A stretch of 64,000 bases of DNA from Anaerolineales bacterium UBA2181 (GCA_002328075.1 DCVT01000031.1:372001-436000); one strand, 5' to 3'; counted from the first letter of the stretch, positions 8,272-16,815 are shown. The notes: generated from the sequence alone by a model not told the origin. Program-made: numbers and translations.

Positions 8272-8649
8272 TCAGGTTGCCGCCGCGTCGTGCACACGCT
8301 GGATCGCCCTATCCAGAGCCTCCTTGTCCCAGCCGGTGACCTTCTCCCGGTGATTCACTATAAAAGCTGGGTAGCGCCGCACCCAGTGCCGCAGTGACTT
8401 CCACAACCCCAGGGCGGACTGCGGATCGATCACCCGAACCCGAATATGGGGTCTGTACTGCCGAATCAATACATCCACCCATTGTGAGAGGCGGTCGCGC
8501 TCCTGGAGGAATTCGACTGGGTACTCGTTGAGAATTTCCTGGTGGACTTGATCGCCAATGCCCGAACGGCCGTACAGCATCTCGCACGATGGGCAGTGGC
8601 GATAGGTGACAGGCACCATCGACAGGATCTCTACATCGATCGCCTTCAT
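8272..8649 (-). CDS. Thioredoxin-fold-like protein with CPSC motif
   Basis: 125 residues, starting at ATG 8649 behind GGAG six bases away; a TTG at 8667 overlaps the upstream stop and is less likely. A beta strand and CPSC motif (VTYRHCPSCEMLYG, about residues 16-29) are followed by alternating helices and strands. A later YPAFIVNHREKVTGWD matches the cis-Pro strand and last hairpin of thioredoxin folds. It could reduce disulphides or carry a metal through CxxC. It lies between the two small hydrophobic paralogues and shares their strand and spacing. Confidence 0.68.
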   Translation of the reverse strand: MKAIDVEILSMVPVTYRHCPSCEMLYGRSGIGDQVHQEILNEYPVEFLQERDRLSQWVDVLIRQYRPHIRVRVIDPQSALGLWKSLRHWVRRYPAFIVNHREKVTGWDKEALDRAIQRVHDAAAT

Positions 8650-8663
8650 CCGGGACTCCTGAC

Positions 8664-8963
8664 TCAAGTGTCAAAATCGACCAGATCGATCAGGTCGCGC
8701 TCGCGCAACAGGCTGGTCTTCCAGGTCTCAATGGACGGTACCACGTAGGGCAGAAGCTGGAGTGCATAGTACGGAGGCAAGATGGGAATGCCGAGGAAAT
8801 CGCCAAACACGACGAGCACAAATAGCCGTTCAATCCGCCCGCGCTCTTTCTGCAGGTCCCGCACCATCTCGTAGATCGTTGCCCCATAGACAATGTCCCC
8901 CAACGCGCTGGCCAGAGCCCGCAGCTTGCGAGCGATTTCGACCACCCCTGGACTATATTTCAT
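8664..8963 (-). CDS. Small hydrophobic protein of the ArsA cluster, copy 2
   Basis: About 99 residues from ATG 8963 (MKYSPGVVEIARKL); a TTG start at 9008 is possible, and neither has a clear ribosome site. The core FVLVVFGDFLGIPILPPYY, then LLPYVVPSIETWKTS and RERDLIDLV, matches the copy at 7910-8185 nearly residue for residue. The N-terminal half differs and is an amphipathic helix. It comes first in the five-gene ArsA group on the minus strand, after the ferritin-like gene. No named family recognised. Confidence 0.78.
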   Translation of the reverse strand: MKYSPGVVEIARKLRALASALGDIVYGATIYEMVRDLQKERGRIERLFVLVVFGDFLGIPILPPYYALQLLPYVVPSIETWKTSLLRERDLIDLVDFDT

Positions 8964-9030
8964 GTCGAAAACCGGGGCACACAGATTGGTTGGCGGTAGA
9001 CAGACCAAGAACGGTGGAATGACGGCATCA

Positions 9031-9486
9031 TCAAGTGGCGACCGGACGTGCCTGCGCTGCCCGAATCTGACTCTTTAGCCACCGGGCGTGGCGCATCTCG
9101 TCGACCAGATGCTCCTCCAGCAGGTCCAGCGTGTCATAGTCATCCATAATCTGCGCGATAGAGGCCACATAATCGATCATGGCCTGCTGCTCTTCGGACA
9201 ACTCCAGAAGCAACATATCGGCCGTGGAAAGCTGGGTGGTAACCGCTCCCGCCGCCCGCCCCACAACCGTTGCTGGAGCTCCCGGCGGGACTGGCACTCC
9301 ACCGAGCGAACGCACGCGCCCGGCCAGCGCTCGGGCGTGCTCCTGCTCCACGTCCCGGATCGCCAGGACCCCTTGGGCGACGCCTGGTTCCCGAATGACA
9401 CGTGCGTGGGCGGTGTATATTTCGATAGCACTCAGCTCTGCAGCCAATGCCCGGTTGAGCGCCTCAATGATGTCCTCAGCATTCAT
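9031..9486 (-). CDS. Ferritin-like / bacterioferritin-type protein
   Basis: 151 residues forming a four-helix-bundle pattern. Metal-ligand-like residues are in AAELSAIEIYTAH, in a DVEQEHARAL motif (E-x2-H), and later in EEQQAMIDYV and 'LLEEHLVDEMRHARWL' (E-x-x-H-type again). This fits ferritin-like or rubrerythrin-like diiron proteins without a rubredoxin tail. Probable role: iron or peroxide handling. The start follows AGAGGAG by four bases. It is 25 bases after the UspA gene and upstream of the ArsA group. Confidence 0.82.
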   Translation of the reverse strand: MNAEDIIEALNRALAAELSAIEIYTAHARVIREPGVAQGVLAIRDVEQEHARALAGRVRSLGGVPVPPGAPATVVGRAAGAVTTQLSTADMLLLELSEEQQAMIDYVASIAQIMDDYDTLDLLEEHLVDEMRHARWLKSQIRAAQARPVAT

Positions 9487-9511
9487 CGGACTCCTCTTTG
9501 TGCTCCCGCCC

Positions 9512-9949
9512 TCAGACCAAAATGACCGGTAGGCTCGAACGCCGGCTCACCTTCTCACTCAGGCTGTTGAACCACCAGCGGCCCTTTCCGGCGCGGGTTT
9601 GATTGGGCAGCACGATGAGGTCGCAACCGTGCTCCAGGGCACTATGAATGATCGCCTCGACTTCGGTCTTGTCAGTGATGACCACCTCGCCTCGCGCCGA
9701 TATTCCCCGGGTTGACAGCTCGGCTGTGATCCGTGCCAGGAGCGCTTCGGATGACGTCCGGGCTTGGTGAGCCCGCGACCCCTCCTCCACCTGTATTTGC
9801 TTAAAGAAATAGTCGTCGGATGGAACCACGGTGATAACCCGTAGACAGAGCAACTCCGCCCCACTGCATTGGGCCAATTTCGCGGCATGATCCAGTACGG
9901 GCTCTGGTTGGTCATCCCGTATGAGCGGAACGAGGATCTGGCGGTACAT
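9512..9949 (-). CDS. Universal stress protein (UspA family)
   Basis: 145 residues, single Usp domain. It opens YRQILVPLIRD, where the usual Asp after V of the strand-1 signature is replaced. The end DLIVLPNQTRAGKGRWWF corresponds to the nucleotide-binding G-x2-G-x9-G-S/T loop, here altered to GKGRWWFNSLSEKVSR. The loss of the standard glycine pattern makes ATP binding uncertain. It sits between cstA and the ferritin-like gene; UspA genes beside transporters are common and usually interpreted as regulators. Confidence 0.85.
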   Translation of the reverse strand: MYRQILVPLIRDDQPEPVLDHAAKLAQCSGAELLCLRVITVVPSDDYFFKQIQVEEGSRAHQARTSSEALLARITAELSTRGISARGEVVITDKTEVEAIIHSALEHGCDLIVLPNQTRAGKGRWWFNSLSEKVSRRSSLPVILV

Positions 9950-9986
9950 GGTGAGTTAGTTCTTATGCCGGACCAAGCGGAAGCGC

Positions 9987-10018
9987 GTGGGAGAGCCTTC
10001 CCGGGAAAGCTCTCCCAC
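9987..10018 (-). terminator. Near-perfect inverted repeat between cstA and uspA
   Basis: GTGGGAGAGC (9987-9996) pairs with GCTCTCCCAC (10009-10018), and the inside TTCCC/GGGAA also pairs. The whole 32 bp is thus almost a palindrome. It lies 25 bases after the cstA stop. No T-run follows, so it may terminate weakly or protect the cstA message. Confidence 0.5.
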
Positions 10019-10042
10019 CTCAACCGTCGCAGCCAGCCCGGA

Positions 10043-11809
10043 TCAGGGTTTGGCCGGTGCGGCCGCCTCAGCTTGATACCTGCGAATGGCCTTGATTCCA
10101 TCCCATGCCAGGATCAGGGCGGTGACCATGAGAATCACGGCGATGAGCCCAATGACAACCTGAGCCGTGCTATATTGACCCACCGTCAGCGCACCATGCT
10201 TGGTGCCCGCGTTGGGGAGATTGAGCACAAAAGCCTCGTAGATTTTGAAAGCAAGCGCCCCAATGGTGGTGACGAACATAAAGGCAAAGGGCCACAAGGT
10301 CCACTGATAGCGCTTGCCCTTGGACATCAGCCAAAGCGTGACGAGCAACAAGGCCAACGAAGCCATGAGTTGGTTGGCCGCTCCAAACATCACCCAGATC
10401 TGCAGGAAAGGCACCAGCCAGATCAGGATCAGGGTGAGGATCAGGGCAACGATCGTCCCAACGTGCACGTTCTTCATCACCGGGAATCGATCCCCCAACG
10501 CTTCGGCGCTCGCCACGCGCATGAAGCGAACCACCAGGTACATGATGGTCAGCGCCATCAGCGTGAGAAAGACCGCACCGTAAGCCACGCCAAAGCCCTC
10601 GCCAAGCGCCTTGTCCAGTCCCCACTGGTTCATAAACGCTGCCAGTCCCTTGGAGAAGACGGAAGCCGCCGCCGCGCCGCCGCCGGCGTCTTTGTACCCC
10701 TGGAGGCCACCAAAAGCCACCGTCGCGGTCAGAAAGGCCATGGTGGCAAAGAACATCTCCAGGAACATAGACCCGCCACCCACGTACAGCGCGTCGGTCT
10801 CACTCTCCAACTGGCGAGCTGTGCCGGAGCTAGAGACCAGGCTGTGCCACCCGGAGATAGCACCGCAGGCGATGGTGACAAAGAGAATGGGCCACAGCGG
10901 ACCCAAGCCGGCCACGGTCCAGGTGGTATAGGCCGGAAAGTCACCCATGCTGGGGCGCCAGATAAAGAGCCCGATCAGACCCCCCACGATCCCCAACAGC
11001 ACGATCCAGAAGGAGACATAGTTGATCGGTTGTGCCCACCGCCAAATGGGCAGGACAGCGCCAAAATAGCAGATGATGACGACCAACAGAGTACCAATGA
11101 ACCTGGCCTGGGTCACTGCCAGGAACCAGGTTGGGCTGGTTGCGCCGCCCGCGGTACCGTATAGCGAGCTGAAAAGGCTCTTGACACCCGGCAGGGTTCC
11201 CAACCAGATACCGACGAGGGCAAGCACCACGGTGACCACCGTGGTCAGGATGATGTCCTGCTTCCATTTGTAGGTCATCTGGCCGGCCAGGATGCCTACC
11301 AGGATCACAAAGATTACCCCTAACGGCACCGCCGGATTGGTCAGTAGGTTAAAGCCCACCTGGACGCCAAAGGCGCCCATGATCAGCCAGAGGTAAAAGT
11401 AGATAAAGGTGATGAGGATGAGTCGGGAGCGCGGCGAAATGAGCCTATAGCTGAGGGCGCCAAAGGTCTGACCCTCCTCGCGCACGCCGATCATGATGCT
11501 GGCATAATCCTGCACCCAGCCGATGAAAATCGTGCCCAGGATGATCCACAACAGGGCAGGAAGCCAGCCCCACTGCACCGCCACGATCGGACCGAGGATA
11601 GGGCCGAGGGCCGCGATCGACTTGAACTGGTATCCAAAAAGGACGTGGCGGCCGGCGGGAGTAAAATCGACACCGTCCATGTACATCTTGGCAGGTGTGG
11701 CTTTCTTGGCGTCAGGCTGAATAACCTGCTTGTCGATGGTTTTGGCGTAAAAACCATAACCTGCCGCAATTCCCACAATTGATAGAATCAGAACGACCAT
11801 CGCATTCAT
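10043..11809 (-). CDS. cstA: CstA-family peptide/pyruvate transporter
   Basis: 588 residues, about 16 membrane helices, with the CstA N-terminal region (ATPAKMYMDGVDFTPAGRHV, then LFGYQFKSIAALGPILGPIV) and the GAISGWHSLVSSSGTARQLE loop near the centre. The family imports peptides or pyruvate, commonly under carbon limitation. The start ATG 11809 has AAGGAG ten bases upstream; an earlier TTG at 11833 is inside that leader. A promoter at 11997-12025 gives a leader of about 180 bases. UspA, ferritin-like and ArsA genes follow on the same strand. Confidence 0.93.
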   Translation of the reverse strand: MNAMVVLILSIVGIAAGYGFYAKTIDKQVIQPDAKKATPAKMYMDGVDFTPAGRHVLFGYQFKSIAALGPILGPIVAVQWGWLPALLWIILGTIFIGWVQDYASIMIGVREEGQTFGALSYRLISPRSRLILITFIYFYLWLIMGAFGVQVGFNLLTNPAVPLGVIFVILVGILAGQMTYKWKQDIILTTVVTVVLALVGIWLGTLPGVKSLFSSLYGTAGGATSPTWFLAVTQARFIGTLLVVIICYFGAVLPIWRWAQPINYVSFWIVLLGIVGGLIGLFIWRPSMGDFPAYTTWTVAGLGPLWPILFVTIACGAISGWHSLVSSSGTARQLESETDALYVGGGSMFLEMFFATMAFLTATVAFGGLQGYKDAGGGAAAASVFSKGLAAFMNQWGLDKALGEGFGVAYGAVFLTLMALTIMYLVVRFMRVASAEALGDRFPVMKNVHVGTIVALILTLILIWLVPFLQIWVMFGAANQLMASLALLLVTLWLMSKGKRYQWTLWPFAFMFVTTIGALAFKIYEAFVLNLPNAGTKHGALTVGQYSTAQVVIGLIAVILMVTALILAWDGIKAIRRYQAEAAAPAKP

Positions 11810-11996
11810 GGATCTCGCACTCCTTCTTGACAATGGAACAGCGACCAGTCAACTACACCAACGATTCCCCCCAGGACAGTTGCGCGGGACACCGCTCGAT
11901 TCGCGTCGTTCGGTGATCGGTTCTTGACCTCACCTCCTCCCTTTTCAACTGTGCCATGAGGCACTCGACATTAGCAACACGCCCGAGACCGTACAC

Positions 11997-12025
11997 ATTC
12001 TATCACCAACAAGGGCAAAAATCAA
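11997..12025 (-). promoter_or_regulatory. Promoter for cstA
   Basis: Minus-strand TTGATT (12020-12025), 17-bp spacer, TAGAAT (11997-12002). Transcription would start near 11990, leaving about 180 untranslated bases before ATG 11809. A GGGAGGAGGTG sequence near 11930-11941 in that leader has no usable start codon behind it. The leader may therefore hold a control structure. Confidence 0.6.
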
Positions 12026-12068
12026 CAATTCGTGCACCCAGCCAGCCGGAGCCATTGTAAGCGATCCT

Positions 12069-12096
12069 TTGTCACATGGGATCCGTCCGGTATAAT
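12069..12096 (+). promoter_or_regulatory. Leaderless promoter for the GT4 gene
   Basis: TTGTCA (12069-12074), 16-bp spacer, TATAAT (12091-12096). The ATG at 12103 is six bases after the -10 box, where transcription should start, so the mRNA is expected to be leaderless. No ribosome binding site precedes the ATG. Confidence 0.75.
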
Positions 12097-12102
12097 CCAG
12101 CC

Positions 12103-13260
12103 ATGGTCGGACCATCGTTGAAAACGTGGCGGGTAGGCATCAATGCGCATCTCTTGTCGCGCGAGGCGAGCTACCGCAGCGCAGGGATTCACGGATATAT
12201 TCTCAATCTGCTACGCTGCCTTCCCGCGGTGCCGGAAGCGGCCGACCTGCAGTATATCGCATTTGTCGGCCAGGGACAGCTGGAGTCCGGCGAGCGCTTG
12301 CGCGTTGCCCGATCTGCCTGGCCGACGCAAAGGCCGGCCGTGCGGGTCCTGTGGGAGCAGTTGGCGTTGCCATGGTATCGACTGGACCTGCTCCATGGTC
12401 TTGGCTTTGTGAATCCACTGCTGGCTCGTTGTCCGTCGGTTGTCACTGTCTATGATCTTTCCTACCTGCACTATCCGCGTGCCCTTCCCGCCAGTCGACG
12501 GCTGTACCTGCACCTATTCACTCGGGCCTCATGTCGGCGAGCCCGGCGGATAATAGCCATCTCTGAGAGCACTCGTAGGGATTTAGTCAAGCAATGGGGA
12601 TTGTCCCCCGGTAAAATAGGTGTTGCGCGGCCCGGGGTGGGCGAGCATTTCCGGCCACTGCCGCCAGCCCAAGTGGTCGAATTCCGTGCCCGGCGAGGTC
12701 TGCCGGATCGGTTCATATTGCATGTGGGAACCCTGCAACCACGAAAGAACCTGGTGAGACTGGTTCAGGCGTTTGAAAAGTTGGTTTCCGCAGGTGAGTC
12801 AATCACGTTGGTGCTGGCGGGTGACAAAGGTTGGATGTGCGCAGAGCTATTGGCAGAGATCGAACGTCTGAAACTGACGGTCGATGTGCTGCAGCCCGGC
12901 TTTGTTCCAGAGGAGGAACTCCCATTCTGGTACAATGCGGCCGCCGTTGTGGCGTACCCCTCGCTATACGAGGGCTTTGGGTTGCCGGTGGTGGAGGCTA
13001 TGGCCTGTGGAACCCCGGTGGTGGCCTCCAACGTCTCGGCAATGCCAGAGGCGGCCGGTTATGGGGAGCGGCGTGCGGCGCTGCTGGTTGACCCGGCGGA
13101 CACAGATGCGATGGCGGACGCTTTGCATGAGGCATTGACAAAGGACATCCTTCGGGAGGAACTGAGAGTGAAGGGCTTTCAACAGGCGGCTACCCTCACC
13201 TGGTTCAACACGGCCGCCGACACGGTTGCCAACTACCGACTTGCCATGGGGGCACCATGA
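12103..13260 (+). CDS. Glycosyltransferase family 4 protein
   Basis: About 385 residues with a GT-B fold. The N-terminal Rossmann part contains RSAGIHGYILNLL and the acceptor-side 'VVTVYDLSYLHYP'. The C-terminal nucleotide-sugar part has GTLQPRKNLVRLVQAFEKL and the E-x7-E motif SLYEGFGLPVVEAMACGTPV. This transfers an activated sugar onto a lipid or growing polysaccharide. Upstream ATG at 12076 overlaps the promoter. It overlaps the polyprenyl sugar transferase by ATGA, so both act in one surface-polysaccharide pathway. Confidence 0.93.
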   Translation: MVGPSLKTWRVGINAHLLSREASYRSAGIHGYILNLLRCLPAVPEAADLQYIAFVGQGQLESGERLRVARSAWPTQRPAVRVLWEQLALPWYRLDLLHGLGFVNPLLARCPSVVTVYDLSYLHYPRALPASRRLYLHLFTRASCRRARRIIAISESTRRDLVKQWGLSPGKIGVARPGVGEHFRPLPPAQVVEFRARRGLPDRFILHVGTLQPRKNLVRLVQAFEKLVSAGESITLVLAGDKGWMCAELLAEIERLKLTVDVLQPGFVPEEELPFWYNAAAVVAYPSLYEGFGLPVVEAMACGTPVVASNVSAMPEAAGYGERRAALLVDPADTDAMADALHEALTKDILREELRVKGFQQAATLTWFNTAADTVANYRLAMGAP

Positions 13261-14696
13261 CACCCAAGAGAGGACCCTCTCGTCCGGGTTGGTATCCACG
13301 GATGGTGCCGCTGCTCGACGTGCTGTTGATCAACGCTGCCTTTACCCTGGGATACTTGTTGCGGTACCAGGTGCAGTTGTTCCGCGACGTCGACCCGGTG
13401 AACTTTGTGCCGTACAGTGCCTATGGCTGGCTTCAGGTTGGCTACACGGCCATGTTGGTGCTCACACTGGGGGTGGAAGGTGCCTGGACGTGGCGGCGAG
13501 GAGCCAGTTGGCTGGATGAGGTGTACACCGTAATAAATGGCACCACCACCGGCATGGCAGTGACGCTGGTGCTCATTTTCGGGATCCGACCCCTGGCCTT
13601 TTCGCGGCTGTTGTTTCTCTATGTCAGCGTGCTCACGGTGATGTTTCTCAGCGCGCACCGGTTGATCCGCCGTATTGTCCAAGCGCGCCGCCGCCGCCGC
13701 GGAATCGGAGTAGATCGCGTCCTGATCGTCGGCGCGGGCGAGATCGGAATGGCGGTGATGCGCACCCTGGTTGCGCGCCCGGACCTGGGTTACCAGTTGG
13801 TGGGATATGTTGAGCCTGACCCGACGCAGGCGGGCGATACGATCGGCCCATTTCGCAAGCTGGGGGAACTGGATGCACTGCCGGAAATGCTGGTTGCGGA
13901 GGCAGTGGACGAGGTCATCATCACCCTGCCCGCAAACCACCGTCAGCGAATCCAAAAGATCATCCGGCAGTGCCAGCAAGCAGCCGTACGGCCGCGGATT
14001 GTTCCCGATTTTTATCAATTGAGCCTGAACCAGGTGGACATGGACCTATTGGCGGGAATTCCGCTCATCGGCGTGAGAGAGCTGTCCCTCGGGCATGGTG
14101 CGCGGGCTGTCAAGCGGGCAATCGACGTGGTGGGTGCGGTTGTCGGCCTGATCGTATTCGCGCCCGTGATGGCCATCGTGGCCCTGGCGATCCGGCTGGA
14201 GAGCCCCGGTCCCGTTCTGTTCCGCCAAGAGCGTCTGGGAGAAGACGAACATCCGTTCCGGGTCGTCAAGTTCCGCTCCATGCGGCAAGGAGCGGAAAAG
14301 GAGCTCTCGGCGCTCATGGACCGCAATGAGGCAGATGGACCGCTGTTCAAGATGCGCGATGACCCCCGCCTGACGTCGGTGGGGCGCTGGATTCGCCGAA
14401 CCAGCCTGGATGAATTGCCGCAGTTTGTCAACGTATTGCGTGGGGAATTGAGCCTGGTCGGGCCACGCCCGCCGCTGGCTTCAGAGGTGGCTTTGTACGA
14501 GACCTGGCAACGCAAGCGGCTGGCGATCAAACCCGGAGTGACTGGGCTCTGGCAGGTAAGCGGTCGCAGCGACCTGACGTTCGATGAGATGTGCCTGCTG
14601 GACATCTACTATATTGAGAACTGGAGCCTGTGGCTGGACTTGCGAATCATTCTACGCACCATTCCGCAGTTCTTGATGAGCCGGGGTGCCTATTGA
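13257..14696 (+). CDS. Polyprenyl glycosylphosphotransferase (exopolysaccharide priming enzyme)
   Basis: 479 residues. Hydrophobic N-terminal helices (LLDVLLINAAFTLGYLL and following, four to five in all) lead into a Rossmann domain (RVLIVGAGEIGMAVMRTL, about 158-175). A further membrane helix and the bacterial sugar transferase domain follow: 'KRAIDVVGAVVGLIVFAP', then KFRSMRQGAEKE, then LDELPQFVNVLRGELSLVGP. It loads a sugar-phosphate onto undecaprenyl phosphate, the first step of exopolysaccharide or glycan synthesis. It starts inside the end of the GT4 gene (ATGA). Confidence 0.94.
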   Translation: MTPKRGPSRPGWYPRMVPLLDVLLINAAFTLGYLLRYQVQLFRDVDPVNFVPYSAYGWLQVGYTAMLVLTLGVEGAWTWRRGASWLDEVYTVINGTTTGMAVTLVLIFGIRPLAFSRLLFLYVSVLTVMFLSAHRLIRRIVQARRRRRGIGVDRVLIVGAGEIGMAVMRTLVARPDLGYQLVGYVEPDPTQAGDTIGPFRKLGELDALPEMLVAEAVDEVIITLPANHRQRIQKIIRQCQQAAVRPRIVPDFYQLSLNQVDMDLLAGIPLIGVRELSLGHGARAVKRAIDVVGAVVGLIVFAPVMAIVALAIRLESPGPVLFRQERLGEDEHPFRVVKFRSMRQGAEKELSALMDRNEADGPLFKMRDDPRLTSVGRWIRRTSLDELPQFVNVLRGELSLVGPRPPLASEVALYETWQRKRLAIKPGVTGLWQVSGRSDLTFDEMCLLDIYYIENWSLWLDLRIILRTIPQFLMSRGAY

Positions 14697-14767
14697 CTCG
14701 GAAGGCAAGCGGCCGACCACCACCACACGGCGGTCGGTGAGTAGGGTGCCCGAAAGACGGAGTAGCC

Positions 14768-15988
14768 ATGTTTCGATTGACACCGAAGGAACAGTCGGAT
14801 CTGACCAATCTGCTGGTGCAGCTTGTGCGAACGCGCAGCCGGTCCGGAAAGGAGGAGCAGCTTGCTCAACTCCTGGTCAGCGAACTCAACAAGGCCGGCA
14901 TTGCCGATGTGCGGGTGGACCGGATGGGGAATGTGGTGGCCCGGATCGGGGCCGGTCGCCGGCCGATGCTGTTGTTCAACGGCCACATGGACACTGTGGA
15001 CGTCACGGACAGGGCAGCCTGGCAGCACGACCCCTGGATGGGCGAGGTTGCCAATGGGAACCTGTACGGGTTAGGTTCTTCAGACATGAAGGCCTCGCTG
15101 GCGGCCATGGTTTTTGGCGCAAAGAAACTGATAGAGTCTGGGGCCCGATTGAACGGCGAGTTGGTGTTGGCGTTTGTAGTGCAAGAGGAGCCCTGCGAGG
15201 GCATGGCGATGCAGGTGCTGGTGGAGCAAGAAGGCATCCGCCCGGACATGGTGATACTGGGCGAACCGACGCACATGCAGATCTGCCGGGGACAGCGCGG
15301 CCGAGTCGAGATGCGGGTGGACACGCGTGGGCGTTCAGGCCATGCTGCCCGTCCGGACAGTGGTGAGAATGCCATCTATGCTGCCATGCGGCTGATTTTT
15401 GGGGTGGAATTGCTGTCCGGCAATCTGGCTAACGATCGCTTCCTGGGGCCGGGCAGCCTCATTGTCACACAAATCCAGAGCAGCGCTCCTAGCCGAAACG
15501 CGGTGCCGGACCGCTGCTGGTTCTACCTGGACCGCCGCCTCACCCTGGGGGAAAATGAAACCCGTGCCATGGCGGAGATTCAGTCAGTCATCATGCGTGA
15601 GGGTGTCCCCGCCACGGTCGAGATCACTGAATTTGATGGCGTGAGCTATACGGGCTATCCGTTTCGCAAACGCGAGGTCTTTCCGCCGTGGGCGCTGCCG
15701 GCCGAGCATCCACTGGTGCAGGCAGCAGTGGCCACCCTGCGCCAGGTCACCGAAAAGCGCCCCGAGGTGACCCGGTGGGACTTTTCCACCGACGGCGTCT
15801 ACACCATGGGCCAGGCGCAGATCCCCACCATCGGTTTCGGACCGGGCCGCGACGACCTGGCGCACACGCCAGACGAACATGTCCGCCTGGCGGATGTGCA
15901 CCTGGCAGCCGAGATCTATGCCCAGCTGGCGGCCGACCTGCTCGGGACCGACGGACGCCAGGGCATCGTCTCCGGTAGCACCACTTAG
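14768..15988 (+). CDS. M20 metallohydrolase, YgeY type
   Basis: 406 residues, M20/M28-like. Zinc ligands are visible in LLFNGHMDTVDV and YGLGSSDMKASLAAM, the catalytic Glu pair in VVQEEPCEGMA, a metal ligand in VILGEPTHMQIC, and the last His in RDDLAHTPDEHV. Overall it resembles the YgeY 'selenium metabolism-linked hydrolase' subgroup, which includes amidase-like enzymes of purine or amino acid breakdown. No selenium genes are present here, so the substrate is unknown. Ribosome site GGAG eight bases before ATG 14768. Converges on the UPF0173 gene. Confidence 0.88.
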   Translation: MFRLTPKEQSDLTNLLVQLVRTRSRSGKEEQLAQLLVSELNKAGIADVRVDRMGNVVARIGAGRRPMLLFNGHMDTVDVTDRAAWQHDPWMGEVANGNLYGLGSSDMKASLAAMVFGAKKLIESGARLNGELVLAFVVQEEPCEGMAMQVLVEQEGIRPDMVILGEPTHMQICRGQRGRVEMRVDTRGRSGHAARPDSGENAIYAAMRLIFGVELLSGNLANDRFLGPGSLIVTQIQSSAPSRNAVPDRCWFYLDRRLTLGENETRAMAEIQSVIMREGVPATVEITEFDGVSYTGYPFRKREVFPPWALPAEHPLVQAAVATLRQVTEKRPEVTRWDFSTDGVYTMGQAQIPTIGFGPGRDDLAHTPDEHVRLADVHLAAEIYAQLAADLLGTDGRQGIVSGSTT

Positions 15989-16013
15989 CGCACCTTGGCG
16001 TCTTTGCGTCGGC

Positions 16014-16697
16014 CTACAGCGTATACGTGCCGCCAGGCGCCAGCACCACGGGCTGGGCGTCGGTCTCGGCTTTGACGCGCTCTGCCCACGCGTACGGATC
16101 CTGGGCAATCAGCTCCCAGGTGCCAAAGTGCACTGGAATGACGACCCTGGGGCGCAACAGCTTGACGGCGCGGAGAGCGTCATCCGGTCCCATCGTAAAG
16201 TTGTCACCGATGGGCAGAATTGCCAGGTCCAGTCCCTCGTCTCCGTAGAGCTTCATGCTGTAAAAGAGGCCCGTATCACAGGCAAAGTAGACCTTGTGAT
16301 TCTGGGTGGTAATTAGCACGCCGGCCGGATTCCCTCCGTCGCTGCCGTCGGGCAAGGCCGAACCGTGCACAGCTATGGTCAGCTTGAGGTACCCAAAGGG
16401 ATACGCGAACCCACCCCCGATATGCTGCGGGTGGGTATTGGTCACTCCCTGGGATCCGAGCCAACCGACGATCTCGTGGTTGCTGATCACCATCGCGCCG
16501 GTGCGTTTGGCAATCGCCACTGTATCACCGATGTGGTCGCCGTGGCCGTGAGAGACGATGATATAGTCGGCCGCAACCTCGTCTGCCTGGACCATGGCCG
16601 TCGGGCTGCCACTGAGAAACGGGTCCAGCAACACGCGAATGCCCGCAATGTCCATGCCAAAAGAAGCGTGGCCGTGCCAGGTGAGTTCAAAGGCCAT
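16014..16697 (-). CDS. UPF0173-type metallo-beta-lactamase-fold hydrolase
   Basis: 227 residues. The MBL metal motif is VSHGHGDHIGD near residue 55, with a further His in SNHEIVGWL and Asp in YFACDTGLFY, and the last His in VIPVHFGTWE. This is the UPF0173 group of metal-dependent hydrolases with no defined substrate. ATG 16697 follows AAGGAGGGACT; the longer frame to 16760 lacks support. A second, distant MBL protein of similar size is encoded at 43804. Confidence 0.92.
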   Translation of the reverse strand: MAFELTWHGHASFGMDIAGIRVLLDPFLSGSPTAMVQADEVAADYIIVSHGHGDHIGDTVAIAKRTGAMVISNHEIVGWLGSQGVTNTHPQHIGGGFAYPFGYLKLTIAVHGSALPDGSDGGNPAGVLITTQNHKVYFACDTGLFYSMKLYGDEGLDLAILPIGDNFTMGPDDALRAVKLLRPRVVIPVHFGTWELIAQDPYAWAERVKAETDAQPVVLAPGGTYTL

Positions 16698-16809
16698 AGT
16701 CCCTCCTTGTTGGGTGAAATAGGATGTTCGCAGTATAGACCAACCTGGCCATGGAGTCAATTTCCAGGGGTCAGCCGCCGCCCAGGTTTTGGGTGCGAGT
16801 GAGTTGGGT

Positions 16810-16815
16810 TACAAT
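16810..16815 (+). promoter_or_regulatory. -10 box of a leaderless promoter
   Basis: TACAAT at 16810-16815 lies eight bases before ATG 16824. A poor -35 (TTTTGG, 16787-16792) sits 17 bp upstream. No ribosome binding site is present. Expected transcript is leaderless or nearly so. Confidence 0.5.

Noticed and set aside
9869..11164. 431-codon plus-strand frame over cstA
   Set aside because: Antisense to a clear membrane transporter; its product is low-complexity, rich in His, Gln and Gly.
11930..11941. Small leader peptide in the cstA 5' region
   Set aside because: A strong ribosome-site-like sequence is present, but no start codon follows at a usable distance.
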